Assembly (NCBI RefSeq): GCF_900111295.1
Contig: NZ_FOGT01000026.1
Coordinates: 1-36,653 of the forward strand
Source of the DNA: Salipaludibacillus aurantiacus
GTDB lineage: Bacteria; Bacillota; Bacilli; Bacillales; Salisediminibacteriaceae
Length of the DNA stretch: 36,653 nucleotides
Reading direction: 5' to 3'
The position numbers were made by a program, and so were the translations under genes. Below, one piece after another: positions 1 to 8,756 of this stretch; position 1 is the stretch's first letter; every line of letters starts with the position of its first letter. A model generated the notes under the pieces. It did no database searches and was not told where the DNA came from. It saw nothing but the letters and a program-made list of their open reading frames with translations.

Positions 1-27
1 GCCCCACGGAAAGCGTCCGCCGGTAGT
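1..27 (-). repeat. partial copy of a dispersed GC-rich repeat
   Basis: Read on the minus strand this end of the window gives GGCGGACGCTT, then a CC pair, then GGGGC. The same arrangement forms the distal half of the two fuller repeats at 11551-11672 and 19290-19410. The copy is cut by the window edge or lacks the AT-rich hairpin half. Assignment rests on about 20 matching bases, so it is tentative. Confidence 0.4.
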
Positions 28-59
28 GATGAGATCGTGAGATATCTTACTTTTCTTTT

Positions 60-93
60 AAAAAAGGCTGTTGAGAATACTTTCTCAACAGCC
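60..93 (-). terminator. intrinsic terminator of the SDR gene
   Basis: A perfect 12-bp stem (66-77 with 82-93) with a 4-nt loop is followed on the minus strand by a run of T. It lies about 35 bases beyond the stop codon of the dehydrogenase gene at 128 and should end its transcript. Confidence 0.8.
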
Positions 94-95
94 TG

Positions 96-117
96 AGGTG
101 CTACCGGAGTAGCACCT
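96..117. repeat. single hairpin related to the 92-bp repeat array
   Basis: AGGTGCTAC (96-104) and GTAGCACCT (109-117) form a perfect 9-bp stem with loop CGGA. The same GGTGCTAC...GTAGCACC arms form the variable hairpins of the tandem array at 2154-3315, about 2 kb away. It sits between the SDR stop codon and that gene's terminator. Confidence 0.6.
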
Positions 118-127
118 ACCTTTCTCT

Positions 128-919
128 TCAGGCATCGCCGTTTCTGAACCCTCCTTCTGAATGGATGACCTGCCCGGTTACCCAGGCTGCTTCATCGCCA
201 GCCAGAAATGAGGCCAGTTTGGCGGCGTCTTCCGGTTCCCCCAGCCGGCCGGATGGAAATCTGGGCAGCAAATCTTTTTTAATTTCTTCATTCATCCAGC
301 CCGAATTAGTCGGACCTGGGTTAATTGCATTAATAGTAATGTGTTTTTCAGCCAGGGTTGATGCCAGCGTATAAGTTAACGTTTCTACGGCTGATTTCGT
401 CAGAACATACGACAGTTCATCCGGCATCTGCCCCCGGTTCCAGCCCGTGGTCAGATTGATAATACGCCCATTCTTCCCTTCCTTTTTGGTAAAATAATCG
501 ACAAACGCCTGCGTTAACAAGGTGACCGCTCTCACATTCACTTTATAATGGCTGTCCAGCTTCCCTGCAGTAATCGTGCTGATCGAATCATTCACTGAAT
601 AACACGCGTTATTGACAAGTATGTCAGGGGATGAACCAAATGCTTTTGCGGCGAAATCGAGCAGCGTAACCGGAGCTGCCGGAGCCGTGAGGTCAAGCTC
701 TATATTTTCACATCTTACATTATAAGATTCCAGCTCTCTTTTAAGTGAGGCAGGTTCACTGCTTTCAACTCCCCATGGCATGGACTGATCATAGTCCGTC
801 CAGTAAGTGAACAGAATATCCGCCCCTTTCCTTGCAAACTCCCTGCAAATCGCTGCTCCAATCCCCTGGCTGCGGCTCACTCCTGTAACTAAAGCTGTTT
901 TTCCTGTTAAAAATGCCAA
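128..919 (-). CDS. short-chain dehydrogenase/reductase (SDR) family oxidoreductase
   Basis: A 263-residue cytoplasmic NAD(P)H-dependent oxidoreductase of the classical SDR fold. The N-terminal nucleotide-binding motif is TGVSRSQGIG near residues 13-22, NNA is near residue 104, and the catalytic YxxxK is at about Y171 and K175. The position 13 residues before the tyrosine, normally the catalytic serine, reads Thr in the string NLTTG. This is an uncommon substitution that may alter activity. The start is TTG at 919, with a GGAGTGAGG ribosome binding site just upstream. The gene stands alone between its own terminator and the pyrophosphatase gene. Length and the C-terminal VTGQVIHSEGG segment suit the family. 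The substrate cannot be deduced; FabG-like annotation would be only a default. Confidence 0.85.
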   Translation of the reverse strand: MAFLTGKTALVTGVSRSQGIGAAICREFARKGADILFTYWTDYDQSMPWGVESSEPASLKRELESYNVRCENIELDLTAPAAPVTLLDFAAKAFGSSPDILVNNACYSVNDSISTITAGKLDSHYKVNVRAVTLLTQAFVDYFTKKEGKNGRIINLTTGWNRGQMPDELSYVLTKSAVETLTYTLASTLAEKHITINAINPGPTNSGWMNEEIKKDLLPRFPSGRLGEPEDAAKLASFLAGDEAAWVTGQVIHSEGGFRNGDA

Positions 920-1000
920 AAGGCCTCACTCCATTCCGCTAATTTTCTGCTTGTTTGTATTCGCCATATAAGCGGAAAAGACCTTTAAAGTTATCTGCAC

Positions 1001-1027
1001 AAAAAAAGACCGGCACATCTGCCGGCC
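1001..1027 (-). terminator. intrinsic terminator of ppaC
   Basis: A GC-rich stem (1009-1015 with 1020-1026) and CATC loop are followed on the minus strand by seven T. It lies just beyond the stop codon of the pyrophosphatase gene. Confidence 0.85.
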
Positions 1028-1037
1028 TTGTTCATGT

Positions 1038-1970
1038 TTATGATAAAGCGTTTGTTAGAGGAGGTACGATCTGCTTTTTTCGTGAAACGACGCCTTCAAG
1101 TGTCGCTTGGCTGTCTTCAAGCTTTACGTCAAAAGCTTTTTCTACCGCTTCAGTCTGTTCACCTGCTGCTAAGGCGACAGAATCATTTGTCAGAATATCA
1201 GTCACCGCTAAAACAAACAGGCTTAGTTCTTTTTCCGACACAGCCTTTTCCATAGCCGATATGACATCATCTTTACGGTTAAGCACGTCATTTGAATCGA
1301 CCACATTTACCTGGGCGATTTGAACTTTATGGTCTCCCATTGTAAATTCTTTCGCATCCATAGTCAGGAGCTGATCAACAGATTTACTGCTCATGTCTGC
1401 CCCAGCTTTAAGCATCTCAAGGCCGTATTCCTCAAGGTTAACACCTGCAATTTCAGCCAGGTCTTTAGCCGCAGCCACGTCTTCTGCCGTGCAAGTCGGC
1501 GATTTAAATAACAGGGAGTCTGAGATAATCGCAGATACCATCAGTCCTGCAATCTCTTTCCTAATTTCTACGTTGTTTTCTTTAAACAGCTTGTTTAAAA
1601 TCGTCGCTGTACAGCCGACAGGCTCAGCACGGTAGTAGAGTGGACCTTCTGTTTCAAAATTAGCAATTCTGTGGTGGTCGATGACTTCAAGAACTTGCAC
1701 CTGATCAATATCCTTGGCGCTCTGCTGGCGTTCATTATGATCTACTAGAATGACTTTGTTCACTTCATTTGCAACTGTGTCCACCTGACGGGGTGCATCC
1801 ACTCCAAAGTGATCAAGAGCATACTGGGTCTCTGCCCCCACTTCGCCAAGCCGGACTGGTTCAACATCCATGCCCAGTTCTTTTTTTAAATCAGCATAAA
1901 CAAGCGCTGAACAAATCGTATCGGTGTCCGGGTTCTGGTGCCCAAAAATTAAAACTTTTTCTTCACTCAT
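1038..1970 (-). CDS. ppaC: manganese-dependent inorganic pyrophosphatase (family II)
   Basis: A cytoplasmic enzyme that hydrolyses pyrophosphate to two phosphates, pulling biosynthetic reactions forward. It is a DHH-superfamily protein of 310 residues, the normal family length. Visible motifs are GHQNPDTDT (residues 10-18, metal ligands H11, D15 and D17), VDHNE near 76, the signature VIDHHRI near 97-103, and the substrate-binding SRKKQ near 296-300 in the C-terminal domain. The start ATG at 1970 follows AAAAGGAG with 9-nt spacing. It is a single-gene unit with its own terminator. The 92-bp repeat array begins roughly 180 bp upstream of its start, so the promoter must lie between the array and the gene or inside the array. 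Confidence 0.95.
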   Translation of the reverse strand: MSEEKVLIFGHQNPDTDTICSALVYADLKKELGMDVEPVRLGEVGAETQYALDHFGVDAPRQVDTVANEVNKVILVDHNERQQSAKDIDQVQVLEVIDHHRIANFETEGPLYYRAEPVGCTATILNKLFKENNVEIRKEIAGLMVSAIISDSLLFKSPTCTAEDVAAAKDLAEIAGVNLEEYGLEMLKAGADMSSKSVDQLLTMDAKEFTMGDHKVQIAQVNVVDSNDVLNRKDDVISAMEKAVSEKELSLFVLAVTDILTNDSVALAAGEQTEAVEKAFDVKLEDSQATLEGVVSRKKQIVPPLTNALS

Positions 1971-2153
1971 GACATGCCACTCCTTTTCGTCTCTTCAATA
2001 CGGTTTATTTTATCATGACGGAGGGTGAGATGTCATCGGCCTGAAAACTATTAGACGAAATATGTTACTTTTTGGAAGCGGAATAAGCTGTGGGCAGGTG
2101 GGTGTGGTAGCTGGGGGGTGTGCCTGCGCAGCCTCAGGCTTGCTCGTTGCAAG

Positions 2154-3315
2154 GGTGGGTGTTACGTAGGTGTTACGTAGGTAGCACCCACTTCTCTGTT
2201 ACCCTCTTTCAGCTTCCTCTTACTCGCGTTTCCTTCGGTTTTCTTCCTGATACGTTTGTTGGTGCTCCTGTGCCGCTTCCCTGGCTTGCTCGTCGCATGA
2301 AGAGACTGCTACACCCGTTGCACCCACTTCTCTGTTACTCTCTTTCAGCTTCCTCTTTCTCCCGTTTCCTTCGGTTTTCTTCCTGATACGTTTGTTGGTG
2401 CTACACCCGTTGCACCAACCTCTCTGTTACCCTCTTCCAACTCCCTCTTACTCGCGTTTCCTTCGGTTTTCTTCCTGATACGTTTGTTGGTGCTACACCC
2501 GTTGCACCCACTTCTCTGTTACTCTCTTTCAGCTTCCTCTTTCTCCCGTTTCCTTCGGTTTTCTTCCTGATACGTTTGTTGGTGCTACACCCGTTGCACC
2601 AACCTCTCTGTTACCCTCTTCCAACTCCCTCTTACTCGCGTTTCCTTCGGTTTTCTTCCTGATACGTTTGTTGGTGCTACACCCGTTGCACCCACTTCTC
2701 TGTTACTCTCTTTCAGCTTCCTCTTTCTCCCGTTTCCTTCGGTTTTCTTCCTGATACGTTTGTTGGTGCTACACAGGTTGCACCTACTTCTCTGTTACCC
2801 TCTTCCGGCTTCCTCTTACTCGCGTTTTCGCCGGCTTTCTCCCTGATACGTTGGTGGGTGTTACGTAGGTGTTACTCCAGTAGCACCCACCTACCTGTTA
2901 CTCTCTTCCAGCTCCCTCTTTCTCGTTTTTCCTCCATTTTTCTTCCTGATACGTTTGTTGGTGCTCCTGCGCCGCTTCCCTGGCTTGCTCGTCGCATGAA
3001 GAGACTGCTACACCAGTAGCACCCACTTCTCTGTTACCCTCTTCCGGCTTCCTCTTTCTCGCGTTTCCTCCGATTTTCTTCCTGATACGTTTGTTGGTGC
3101 TACACCGGTTGCACCTACCTCTCTGTTACTCTCTTTCAGCTCACTCTTCCTCGCGTTTCCTCCTGTTTTCTTCCTGATACGTGGGTAGGTGCTACGTAGG
3201 TGTTACTCCGGTAGCACCCACCTCTCTGTTACTCTCTTCCGGCTTCCTCTTTCTCCCGTTTCCTCCGGTTTTCTTCCTGATACGTTTGTTGGTGCTACTC
3301 CGGTTGCACCAACCT
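2154..3315. repeat. gene-free tandem repeat array, 92-bp unit with hairpins
   Basis: Eleven copies of a pyrimidine-rich (plus strand) unit can be phased on CTCTGTTAC at 2194, 2330, 2422, 2514, 2606, 2698, 2790, 2893, 3029, 3121 and 3224. Spacings are 92 bp, with two of 136 and two of 103. Each unit has a conserved core ending CTTCCTGATACGTTTGTT and then a hairpin of the type GGTGCTAC...GCACC. The 184-bp pair 2330-2513 is repeated base for base at 2514-2697. The 136-bp units carry the same extra segment of about 44 bp inside the hairpin; the 103-bp units carry a GTTACGTAGGTGTTAC-like loop. 92 is not a multiple of 3 and a stop codon occurs in the frame I translated across units, so it is unlikely to be coding. 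Function unknown. Between 2031 and 2153 I see only a degenerate version of the extra segment. Confidence 0.9.
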
Positions 3316-3339
3316 GCCACCTGCCTGTCCCCCTATAAA

Positions 3340-3375
3340 CATAAAATTAACCCGTGCCTCAATGGCACGGGTTAA
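3340..3375 (-). terminator. intrinsic terminator of the met operon
   Basis: A perfect 12-bp stem, TTAACCCGTGCC (3347-3358) with GGCACGGGTTAA (3364-3375), has a 5-nt loop and is followed on the minus strand by TTTTATG. It lies just past the metH stop codon, so the array beyond it should not normally be transcribed from the met promoter. Confidence 0.85.
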
Positions 3376-3382
3376 TAGCTAT

Positions 3383-6300
3383 CTATACACTGAAGTATCG
3401 TCCTTCGGGGTGGGCGAATACCATGGCGGAGACGCTTGCTTCAGGTTCCATCATGTATTCGTCAGTCAGTTGGACACCGATTTTTCCCGGATCAATTAGT
3501 CTGAACAGTTTCGCCTGGTCTTCCAGGTTCGGGCAGGCCGGGTAGCCGAAGGAGACGCGGACGCCCTGATAACGTGCGGAGAAACGCTCTTTCATTGTGA
3601 AATCAGGAGAATCAGGGAAGCCCCATTTATCGCGCATGAGCTGATGAACACGCTCAGCAAAGGCTTCGGCAACTTCCAGAGCTACCGCCTGAATCATATG
3701 GCTGTCGAGATAGTCTCCGGCTTCTTTGGATTCTTCCGCCATTTGCCGCACGCCTTTTCCGGCTGTCACAGTCAAAAATCCAACATGGTCCATTTCTCCG
3801 CTGTCCACGGATCGGAGAAAGTCTGCTAAGCAAAGGTACGGCTCTTTCGTTTGTCTTGGAAACTCAAAGCGCTCTAATATTTTGCTGTGGTCTTGTGGGT
3901 CATAGACTAACACGTCGTTCCCGTCGGACTGGGCAGGAAAAAACTGATACATGCCGTCCGCCTGGAGAAAGCCTTCTTTTTCTGCACGCACCAGAAGGTC
4001 ATTCACCTTTTCTTTCAGCTGAATGGTTTTTTCATCCCCGCGTTCAAGGTTTCGCTGAATGTTACCTTGGATGCCCAGGTGCTGCCCGAGCAGCGTCTGC
4101 ATGTTCACATACGGGTGCAAGTGGGAGAGCCTGTAATTTTTCAGGACGTGCTGCTTGTAATCCTCAGGTTTAAACAACGGGGCGTCTTTAGCCACCTTTG
4201 AACGCGGTGCCTCAAGAGTAGCTGTGGCAGCACCTGCTGCTCCACCGCGGCCGCTTCCGTTTGCTTCAGCTTCTCTGATTTGTTTCTGTCTTTCCTGATG
4301 CGCCACGATGAGCTGTTCGCGGTCGTCAGGGCGGGCGAGCTTATTCGCAAGTTCCAATCCTGTCATCGCATCTTTGGAGTACAGGACAAGCCCTTCATAT
4401 TCCTTAGATATTTTGTTCTCGGTGAAACGGCGGGTTAAGGCGGCGCCCCCCACGAGGATCGGGATGTTAATACCCCGTTCCCGAAGATCGTTCGCTGTTA
4501 GAACCATCTGCTGGGTGGATTTTACGAGCAGGCCGGACAACCCGATGGCATCAGGATCTTCCCTTTCTACCGCTTCGATTAATTCGTTTGAAGTAACTTT
4601 AATACCGAGATTAACGATCTGGAAGCCGTTATTTTTTAAAATAATTTCTACGAGATTTTTGCCTATATCATGGACGTCGCCTTTAACCGTGGCGAGAAGG
4701 ATTTTTCCTTTACCGCGGTCATCCTCCTTCTTTTCCATGTGGGGCTCGAGATGGGCGACCGCTGCTTTCATTGCTTCGGCGCTCTGGAGGACTTCGGCTA
4801 CAATCAGTTCGTTGTTGTTAAACAGCTTACCGACTTCGTCCATACCGTCCATTAAAGGCCCGTTAATAATTTCCAATGGTGTATCATATTTTTCAAGGGC
4901 TTCATCAAGGTCTTTGAAGAGACCTTCTTTTGTCCCTTCGATAATATATTCTGCCAGGCGCTCCTCCAGAGTAAGAGTTGAAGCTTCAACTTTCTTCTTA
5001 GGCTTCTTCTCGCGGTAAAAAGCTGTAAAAGTAGCTAGTGTTTCATCTCCTGTACGAAATAACAGGTCATCTGCCAGCTGCTTCTCTTCCTCGGAAATAG
5101 AGCCGTAACGTTCAAGTTTTTCTGTATTAACGATTGCATAATCAAGACCTGCTTTTGTGCAATGGTACATATAAGCCGCATTAAGCACTTCCCGTCCCAA
5201 AGGCGGCAGGCCGAATGACACGTTGCTGACGCCAAGAACAGTGAGGCAGTCAGGCATATCTTCTTTAATCATACGAATGCCTTCTACTGTGGCTTCAGCA
5301 GAACCGATATATTGCTCGTCTCCCGTACCAACCGGGAATACGAGCGGGTCAAATATAATATCCTGCGCAGGAATGCCGTATTTGTTTACGAGTAACTCAT
5401 AAGACCGGCGGGCTATATCAAGTTTCCTTTCAGCTGTGACACCCATTCCTTCTTCATCGATGGTGCCGACGATAACGGCAGCGCCGAACCGTCTGACGAG
5501 AGGCGCTACTTTTTCAAACCGTTCCTCTCCGTCTTCAAGGTTGATTGAATTTATAATTGCCTTCCCCTGCGAAAAAGTCAGGGCCCGCTCGATGACAACT
5601 TCGTCAGTTGAGTCAATCATTAATGGCACTTTTACTTTATTAATGACATGCTGCAAAAAGTTTTCCATATCAGTTAATTCATCACGGTCAGGATCAGCGA
5701 CACACACATCGATCACGTGAGCACCTTTTTTCACCTGGGCACGGGCTATTTCGGATGCTTCCTCAAATTTTTCGTCGGCAATCAGCCGCTTAAATTTTCG
5801 TGAACCGATCACATTAGTCCGTTCACCTACGAGTAAAGGACGCATAGAGTCGTCGTATACAAGCGGCTCAATTCCCGAAACGGCATGCGGATGTCCACCT
5901 TGAGGCTGGCGGGCCTCGTACCCTTTTACGGCTTCAGACATGACGCGGATATGCTCTGGTGTTGTTCCGCAGCAGCCGCCGACAATATTCAGCCAGCCTT
6001 TTTTGGCGAACCCTTCCAGTTTAGCGGCTAACGACTGGGGAGATTCGTGATAATGCCCTTCTTCATCAGGCAGCCCGGCATTAGGGTAACAGTGAACGTA
6101 GGTCGTTGATAACTCAGATAAAGACCTGAGGTGATCCTGCATGAATTCAGGTCCGGTCGCGCAGTTCAACCCGACCACTGTCGGATTCATATGCTCAAGG
6201 GAAATATAAAAGGCCTCAATCGTCTGACCTGCAAGCGTGGTCCCCATCGGCTCAATTGTTCCGGAAACGATTAACGGCACGTGGATCTCCCGCTCCGTTG

Positions 6301-6841
6301 TCACTTGTTCAATGGCCACATAAGCTGCTTTGACATTCCGCATATCCTGGCTTGTTTCAAGAAGAAGAAGATCAACACCTCCGTCAAGCAGGCCTTCTAC
6401 TTGTTCGCGGTAAGATTCTGTCAGCTCCTCAAACGTTGTTCCGCCTGTAACGGATAACGACTTTGTAGTAGGCCCCATCGCCCCGGCCACAAACCGTCTC
6501 TTACCTTCTTCTGAAAACTTCTGTGCTTCTGCGGCAGCAAGCTCCGCTGCTTTTTTGTTCAGTTCGTATGCCAAGTGCTGGAGGTCATAATCGGCCAGCA
6601 CGATATTCGTTGCTCCGAATGTATTCGTCTCAATAATATCCGCCCCTGCTTCAAGGTATTCACGGTAAATCCGTGTAATCACATGAGGCGCGGTGACGTT
6701 TAAATATTCGTTGCAGCCTTCATACGCTTCACCGCCAAAGTCATCGGCTGTTAAATCAGCATTTTGAAGCATGGTGCCCATGGCTCCGTCCAGGACAAGG
6801 ATGCGTTGTTTTAATTCTTGTTCAAAAAGGGACTTTTCCAT
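3383..6841 (-). CDS. metH: cobalamin-dependent methionine synthase
   Basis: Transfers the methyl group of 5-methyltetrahydrofolate through enzyme-bound cobalamin to homocysteine, giving methionine. At 1152 residues it has the full four-module layout. A homocysteine-binding barrel spans about 1-320, with zinc cysteines in NCATGP near 224 and GGCCGTTPEH near 290. A folate-binding barrel spans about 335-600, starting with VGERTNVIGSRKF. The cobalamin cap and Rossmann domains span about 650-890, with the lower-ligand motif DVHDIGKN (His near residue 723). The SAM-binding reactivation domain runs from about 920 to the end, with RVSFGYPAC near 1100. A Gly/Ala-rich linker precedes the reactivation domain. 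It is the last gene of the SAM-riboswitch operon, 28 nt after yitJ. The intact reactivation domain implies a partner reductase elsewhere. Confidence 0.97.
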   Translation of the reverse strand: MEKSLFEQELKQRILVLDGAMGTMLQNADLTADDFGGEAYEGCNEYLNVTAPHVITRIYREYLEAGADIIETNTFGATNIVLADYDLQHLAYELNKKAAELAAAEAQKFSEEGKRRFVAGAMGPTTKSLSVTGGTTFEELTESYREQVEGLLDGGVDLLLLETSQDMRNVKAAYVAIEQVTTEREIHVPLIVSGTIEPMGTTLAGQTIEAFYISLEHMNPTVVGLNCATGPEFMQDHLRSLSELSTTYVHCYPNAGLPDEEGHYHESPQSLAAKLEGFAKKGWLNIVGGCCGTTPEHIRVMSEAVKGYEARQPQGGHPHAVSGIEPLVYDDSMRPLLVGERTNVIGSRKFKRLIADEKFEEASEIARAQVKKGAHVIDVCVADPDRDELTDMENFLQHVINKVKVPLMIDSTDEVVIERALTFSQGKAIINSINLEDGEERFEKVAPLVRRFGAAVIVGTIDEEGMGVTAERKLDIARRSYELLVNKYGIPAQDIIFDPLVFPVGTGDEQYIGSAEATVEGIRMIKEDMPDCLTVLGVSNVSFGLPPLGREVLNAAYMYHCTKAGLDYAIVNTEKLERYGSISEEEKQLADDLLFRTGDETLATFTAFYREKKPKKKVEASTLTLEERLAEYIIEGTKEGLFKDLDEALEKYDTPLEIINGPLMDGMDEVGKLFNNNELIVAEVLQSAEAMKAAVAHLEPHMEKKEDDRGKGKILLATVKGDVHDIGKNLVEIILKNNGFQIVNLGIKVTSNELIEAVEREDPDAIGLSGLLVKSTQQMVLTANDLRERGINIPILVGGAALTRRFTENKISKEYEGLVLYSKDAMTGLELANKLARPDDREQLIVAHQERQKQIREAEANGSGRGGAAGAATATLEAPRSKVAKDAPLFKPEDYKQHVLKNYRLSHLHPYVNMQTLLGQHLGIQGNIQRNLERGDEKTIQLKEKVNDLLVRAEKEGFLQADGMYQFFPAQSDGNDVLVYDPQDHSKILERFEFPRQTKEPYLCLADFLRSVDSGEMDHVGFLTVTAGKGVRQMAEESKEAGDYLDSHMIQAVALEVAEAFAERVHQLMRDKWGFPDSPDFTMKERFSARYQGVRVSFGYPACPNLEDQAKLFRLIDPGKIGVQLTDEYMMEPEASVSAMVFAHPEGRYFSV

Positions 6842-6869
6842 GACTATCGTCCTTTCTATTGCTTACTTT

Positions 6870-8732
6870 CTATATATTTGTTCTGTCCGGTGCCTGGATC
6901 GTAACCGGCTGGTCTTTTTCTACAATGTGCCGGGTTAATTCGGCTGTTATTCCGTACCTTAAGAACGGTGTGATTAAATAGATGCTCGGGAAATACTCAA
7001 GAGCCGCATCTGTCAGTTCTTTAGCAAGAGCAATTCCTTCCCGCTGGCTTGCTTCCCTGTCACCCCCGTGCTTGGCCATACTGTCCCTGACACTTTGGGT
7101 TAACGATATTCCAGGTACTTCATGGTGCAGGAACTCGGCATTACGGCTGCTTACGAGAGGCATGATACCTACATAAACCGGCACAGGCAGGTGCTTTGTC
7201 GCTTCGTGTATTTCCTTAAACTGTTCGACACTGTAAACCGGCTGACTCATAAAGTAGTCTGCGCCAGCTTCAATTTTTTTCTCCAGACGTTTCACTTCTC
7301 TGTCAAGCCGTCTCGCATTCGCATTAAAAGCGGCGGCGACAGTAAATGACGTCTTAGCCCCTAGATCTTTACCTGAAAATGAGATGCCTTCATTCAGCTG
7401 TTTAATGAGGCGGATTAAATCAAGGGAGGCCATATCATAAACAGAAGACGCGCCTGGAAAATCCCCCACTTTTGCCGGGTCGCCTGTAATGGCAAGCACA
7501 TCATGGATGCCAAGAGTATGCATGCCTAACAAGTGCGACTGCAAACCGATCATATTTCTGTCCCTGCAAGCGACATGAAGGAGCGGACGCGCATTCGTCT
7601 GCTGTTTCATAAGCGAGCCAAGTGACAGGTTATCAATTCTGGCTGAGGCCAGTGAATTATCTGCTAAGGTCACCGCATCAGCTCCGGCATCTTTTAAGGC
7701 CTGCGCCCCTTTCATAAATTCGGGCGCTTTGGATAAAGCTTTTGGCGGATCTAATTCAACAATCACCGACTTTCGGTTTTTTGAAAAATCAGGAAGCCGT
7801 TCCGGGGGTTCCGGAGCATTCACTACGACTGAAGGTGTTTCTTTTTCCTTCACAACTTTTTCTGTGACTGGTTTAAGACCTTTCTTATCTACTGCCTCAC
7901 GAATCGCCTGCACGTGTTCCGGAGTGGTTCCGCAGCATCCGCCGATGAGCCGCACTCCTTCTCTTACTAACGACTCAGTCATATCTCCAAAGTAAGTAGG
8001 ATTTGACTGGTAAAAGAAACGGCCGTCACGCACGTTTGGCAGACTGGCGTTCGGGAACACACACAGGGATGCTTCCTCAAGTAACGGCACTTCCTCAAGA
8101 GACCTGAGCATATGGTAAGGCCCCATCCGGCAGTTCAGCCCCGCCACGTCTGCCCCTGCTTCTTCAAGGCGCTTGAGCCCGTCAGTGAGTGCGATCCCTC
8201 CTTGCAGGACACCTATGTCGCCCAAGGTCACCTGTGCAACGACCGGTTTATCTGTCCGGCTCCGGATATACTTAACCAGTTGAATTAATTCCTCAATATC
8301 ATAAAAAGTTTCCAGTAAAAATCCATCGATATCTGTTCGTAAAAGAACGTCGGTTTGTTCTTTTAAACTGGAGAATATCTCTTCCTGATGAAATTCTTTA
8401 TGGTGGATGCTCCCGATCCCGCCGATTGTCGCAAATACATATGTGTGATCAGCTGCCGCATCTCTCGCGATTTCCACCGCTTTTATGTTGATTTGTTCCA
8501 TTTGGCCTTCGAGCTGGTAACGGCTCAGTTTCAATGAATTTGCCGCGTACGTATTCGTCTGGATTATATCTGCTCCGGCTTCAATGTAGCGCGCGTGTAC
8601 AGCACGGATTTTTTCCGGGTCGGTTAAATTTAATTCTTCAAAGCATCCGTCTGCGCCTTGCTGGTAAAGCAGGGTACCCATAGCTCCGTCGCCAATAAGA
8701 ATGTCTCGTTTTAAGTCTTCTCTAAAGCCCAT
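6870..8732 (-). CDS. yitJ: bifunctional homocysteine S-methyltransferase / methylenetetrahydrofolate reductase
   Basis: A 620-residue fusion as in Bacillus YitJ. Residues 1-285 form a homocysteine methyltransferase barrel with GDGAMGT near 13-19 and zinc ligands in GLNCRMGP and GGCCGTTPEH (near 264). Residues about 325-610 are a MetF-type reductase (SRNAEFLHHEVPGI and related strings) that makes 5-methyltetrahydrofolate, the methyl donor for the neighbouring MetH. Whether the first domain donates methyl groups from folate or from S-methylmethionine cannot be read from sequence. It lies 24 nt downstream of metC and 28 nt upstream of metH, within one transcription unit. The start is ATG at 8732 after an AGGAGAG site. 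Confidence 0.93.
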   Translation of the reverse strand: MGFREDLKRDILIGDGAMGTLLYQQGADGCFEELNLTDPEKIRAVHARYIEAGADIIQTNTYAANSLKLSRYQLEGQMEQINIKAVEIARDAAADHTYVFATIGGIGSIHHKEFHQEEIFSSLKEQTDVLLRTDIDGFLLETFYDIEELIQLVKYIRSRTDKPVVAQVTLGDIGVLQGGIALTDGLKRLEEAGADVAGLNCRMGPYHMLRSLEEVPLLEEASLCVFPNASLPNVRDGRFFYQSNPTYFGDMTESLVREGVRLIGGCCGTTPEHVQAIREAVDKKGLKPVTEKVVKEKETPSVVVNAPEPPERLPDFSKNRKSVIVELDPPKALSKAPEFMKGAQALKDAGADAVTLADNSLASARIDNLSLGSLMKQQTNARPLLHVACRDRNMIGLQSHLLGMHTLGIHDVLAITGDPAKVGDFPGASSVYDMASLDLIRLIKQLNEGISFSGKDLGAKTSFTVAAAFNANARRLDREVKRLEKKIEAGADYFMSQPVYSVEQFKEIHEATKHLPVPVYVGIMPLVSSRNAEFLHHEVPGISLTQSVRDSMAKHGGDREASQREGIALAKELTDAALEYFPSIYLITPFLRYGITAELTRHIVEKDQPVTIQAPDRTNI

Positions 8733-8756
8733 ACAGGTACTCTCCTCTCTGCTGTT

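Noticed and set aside
1769-1972. Plus-strand frame over the 5' end of ppaC
   Set aside because: Composition of a shadow frame and no ribosome binding site.
2154-3315. CRISPR array
   Set aside because: Repeats of 92 bp without unique spacers, variable hairpin loops and no cas genes. The conserved part is longer than the variable part.
2154-3315. Integron attC cassette array or coding tandem-repeat protein
   Set aside because: Arms GTTGGTGC/GCACCAAC do not fit the attC R-box consensus, no cassette ORFs are present, and the 92-bp unit shifts frame with a stop met in the frame translated.
4308-5018. Long reading frame antisense to metH
   Set aside because: Shadow of a strongly conserved gene in another frame, with no ribosome binding site and Ser/Arg-rich composition typical of such shadows.
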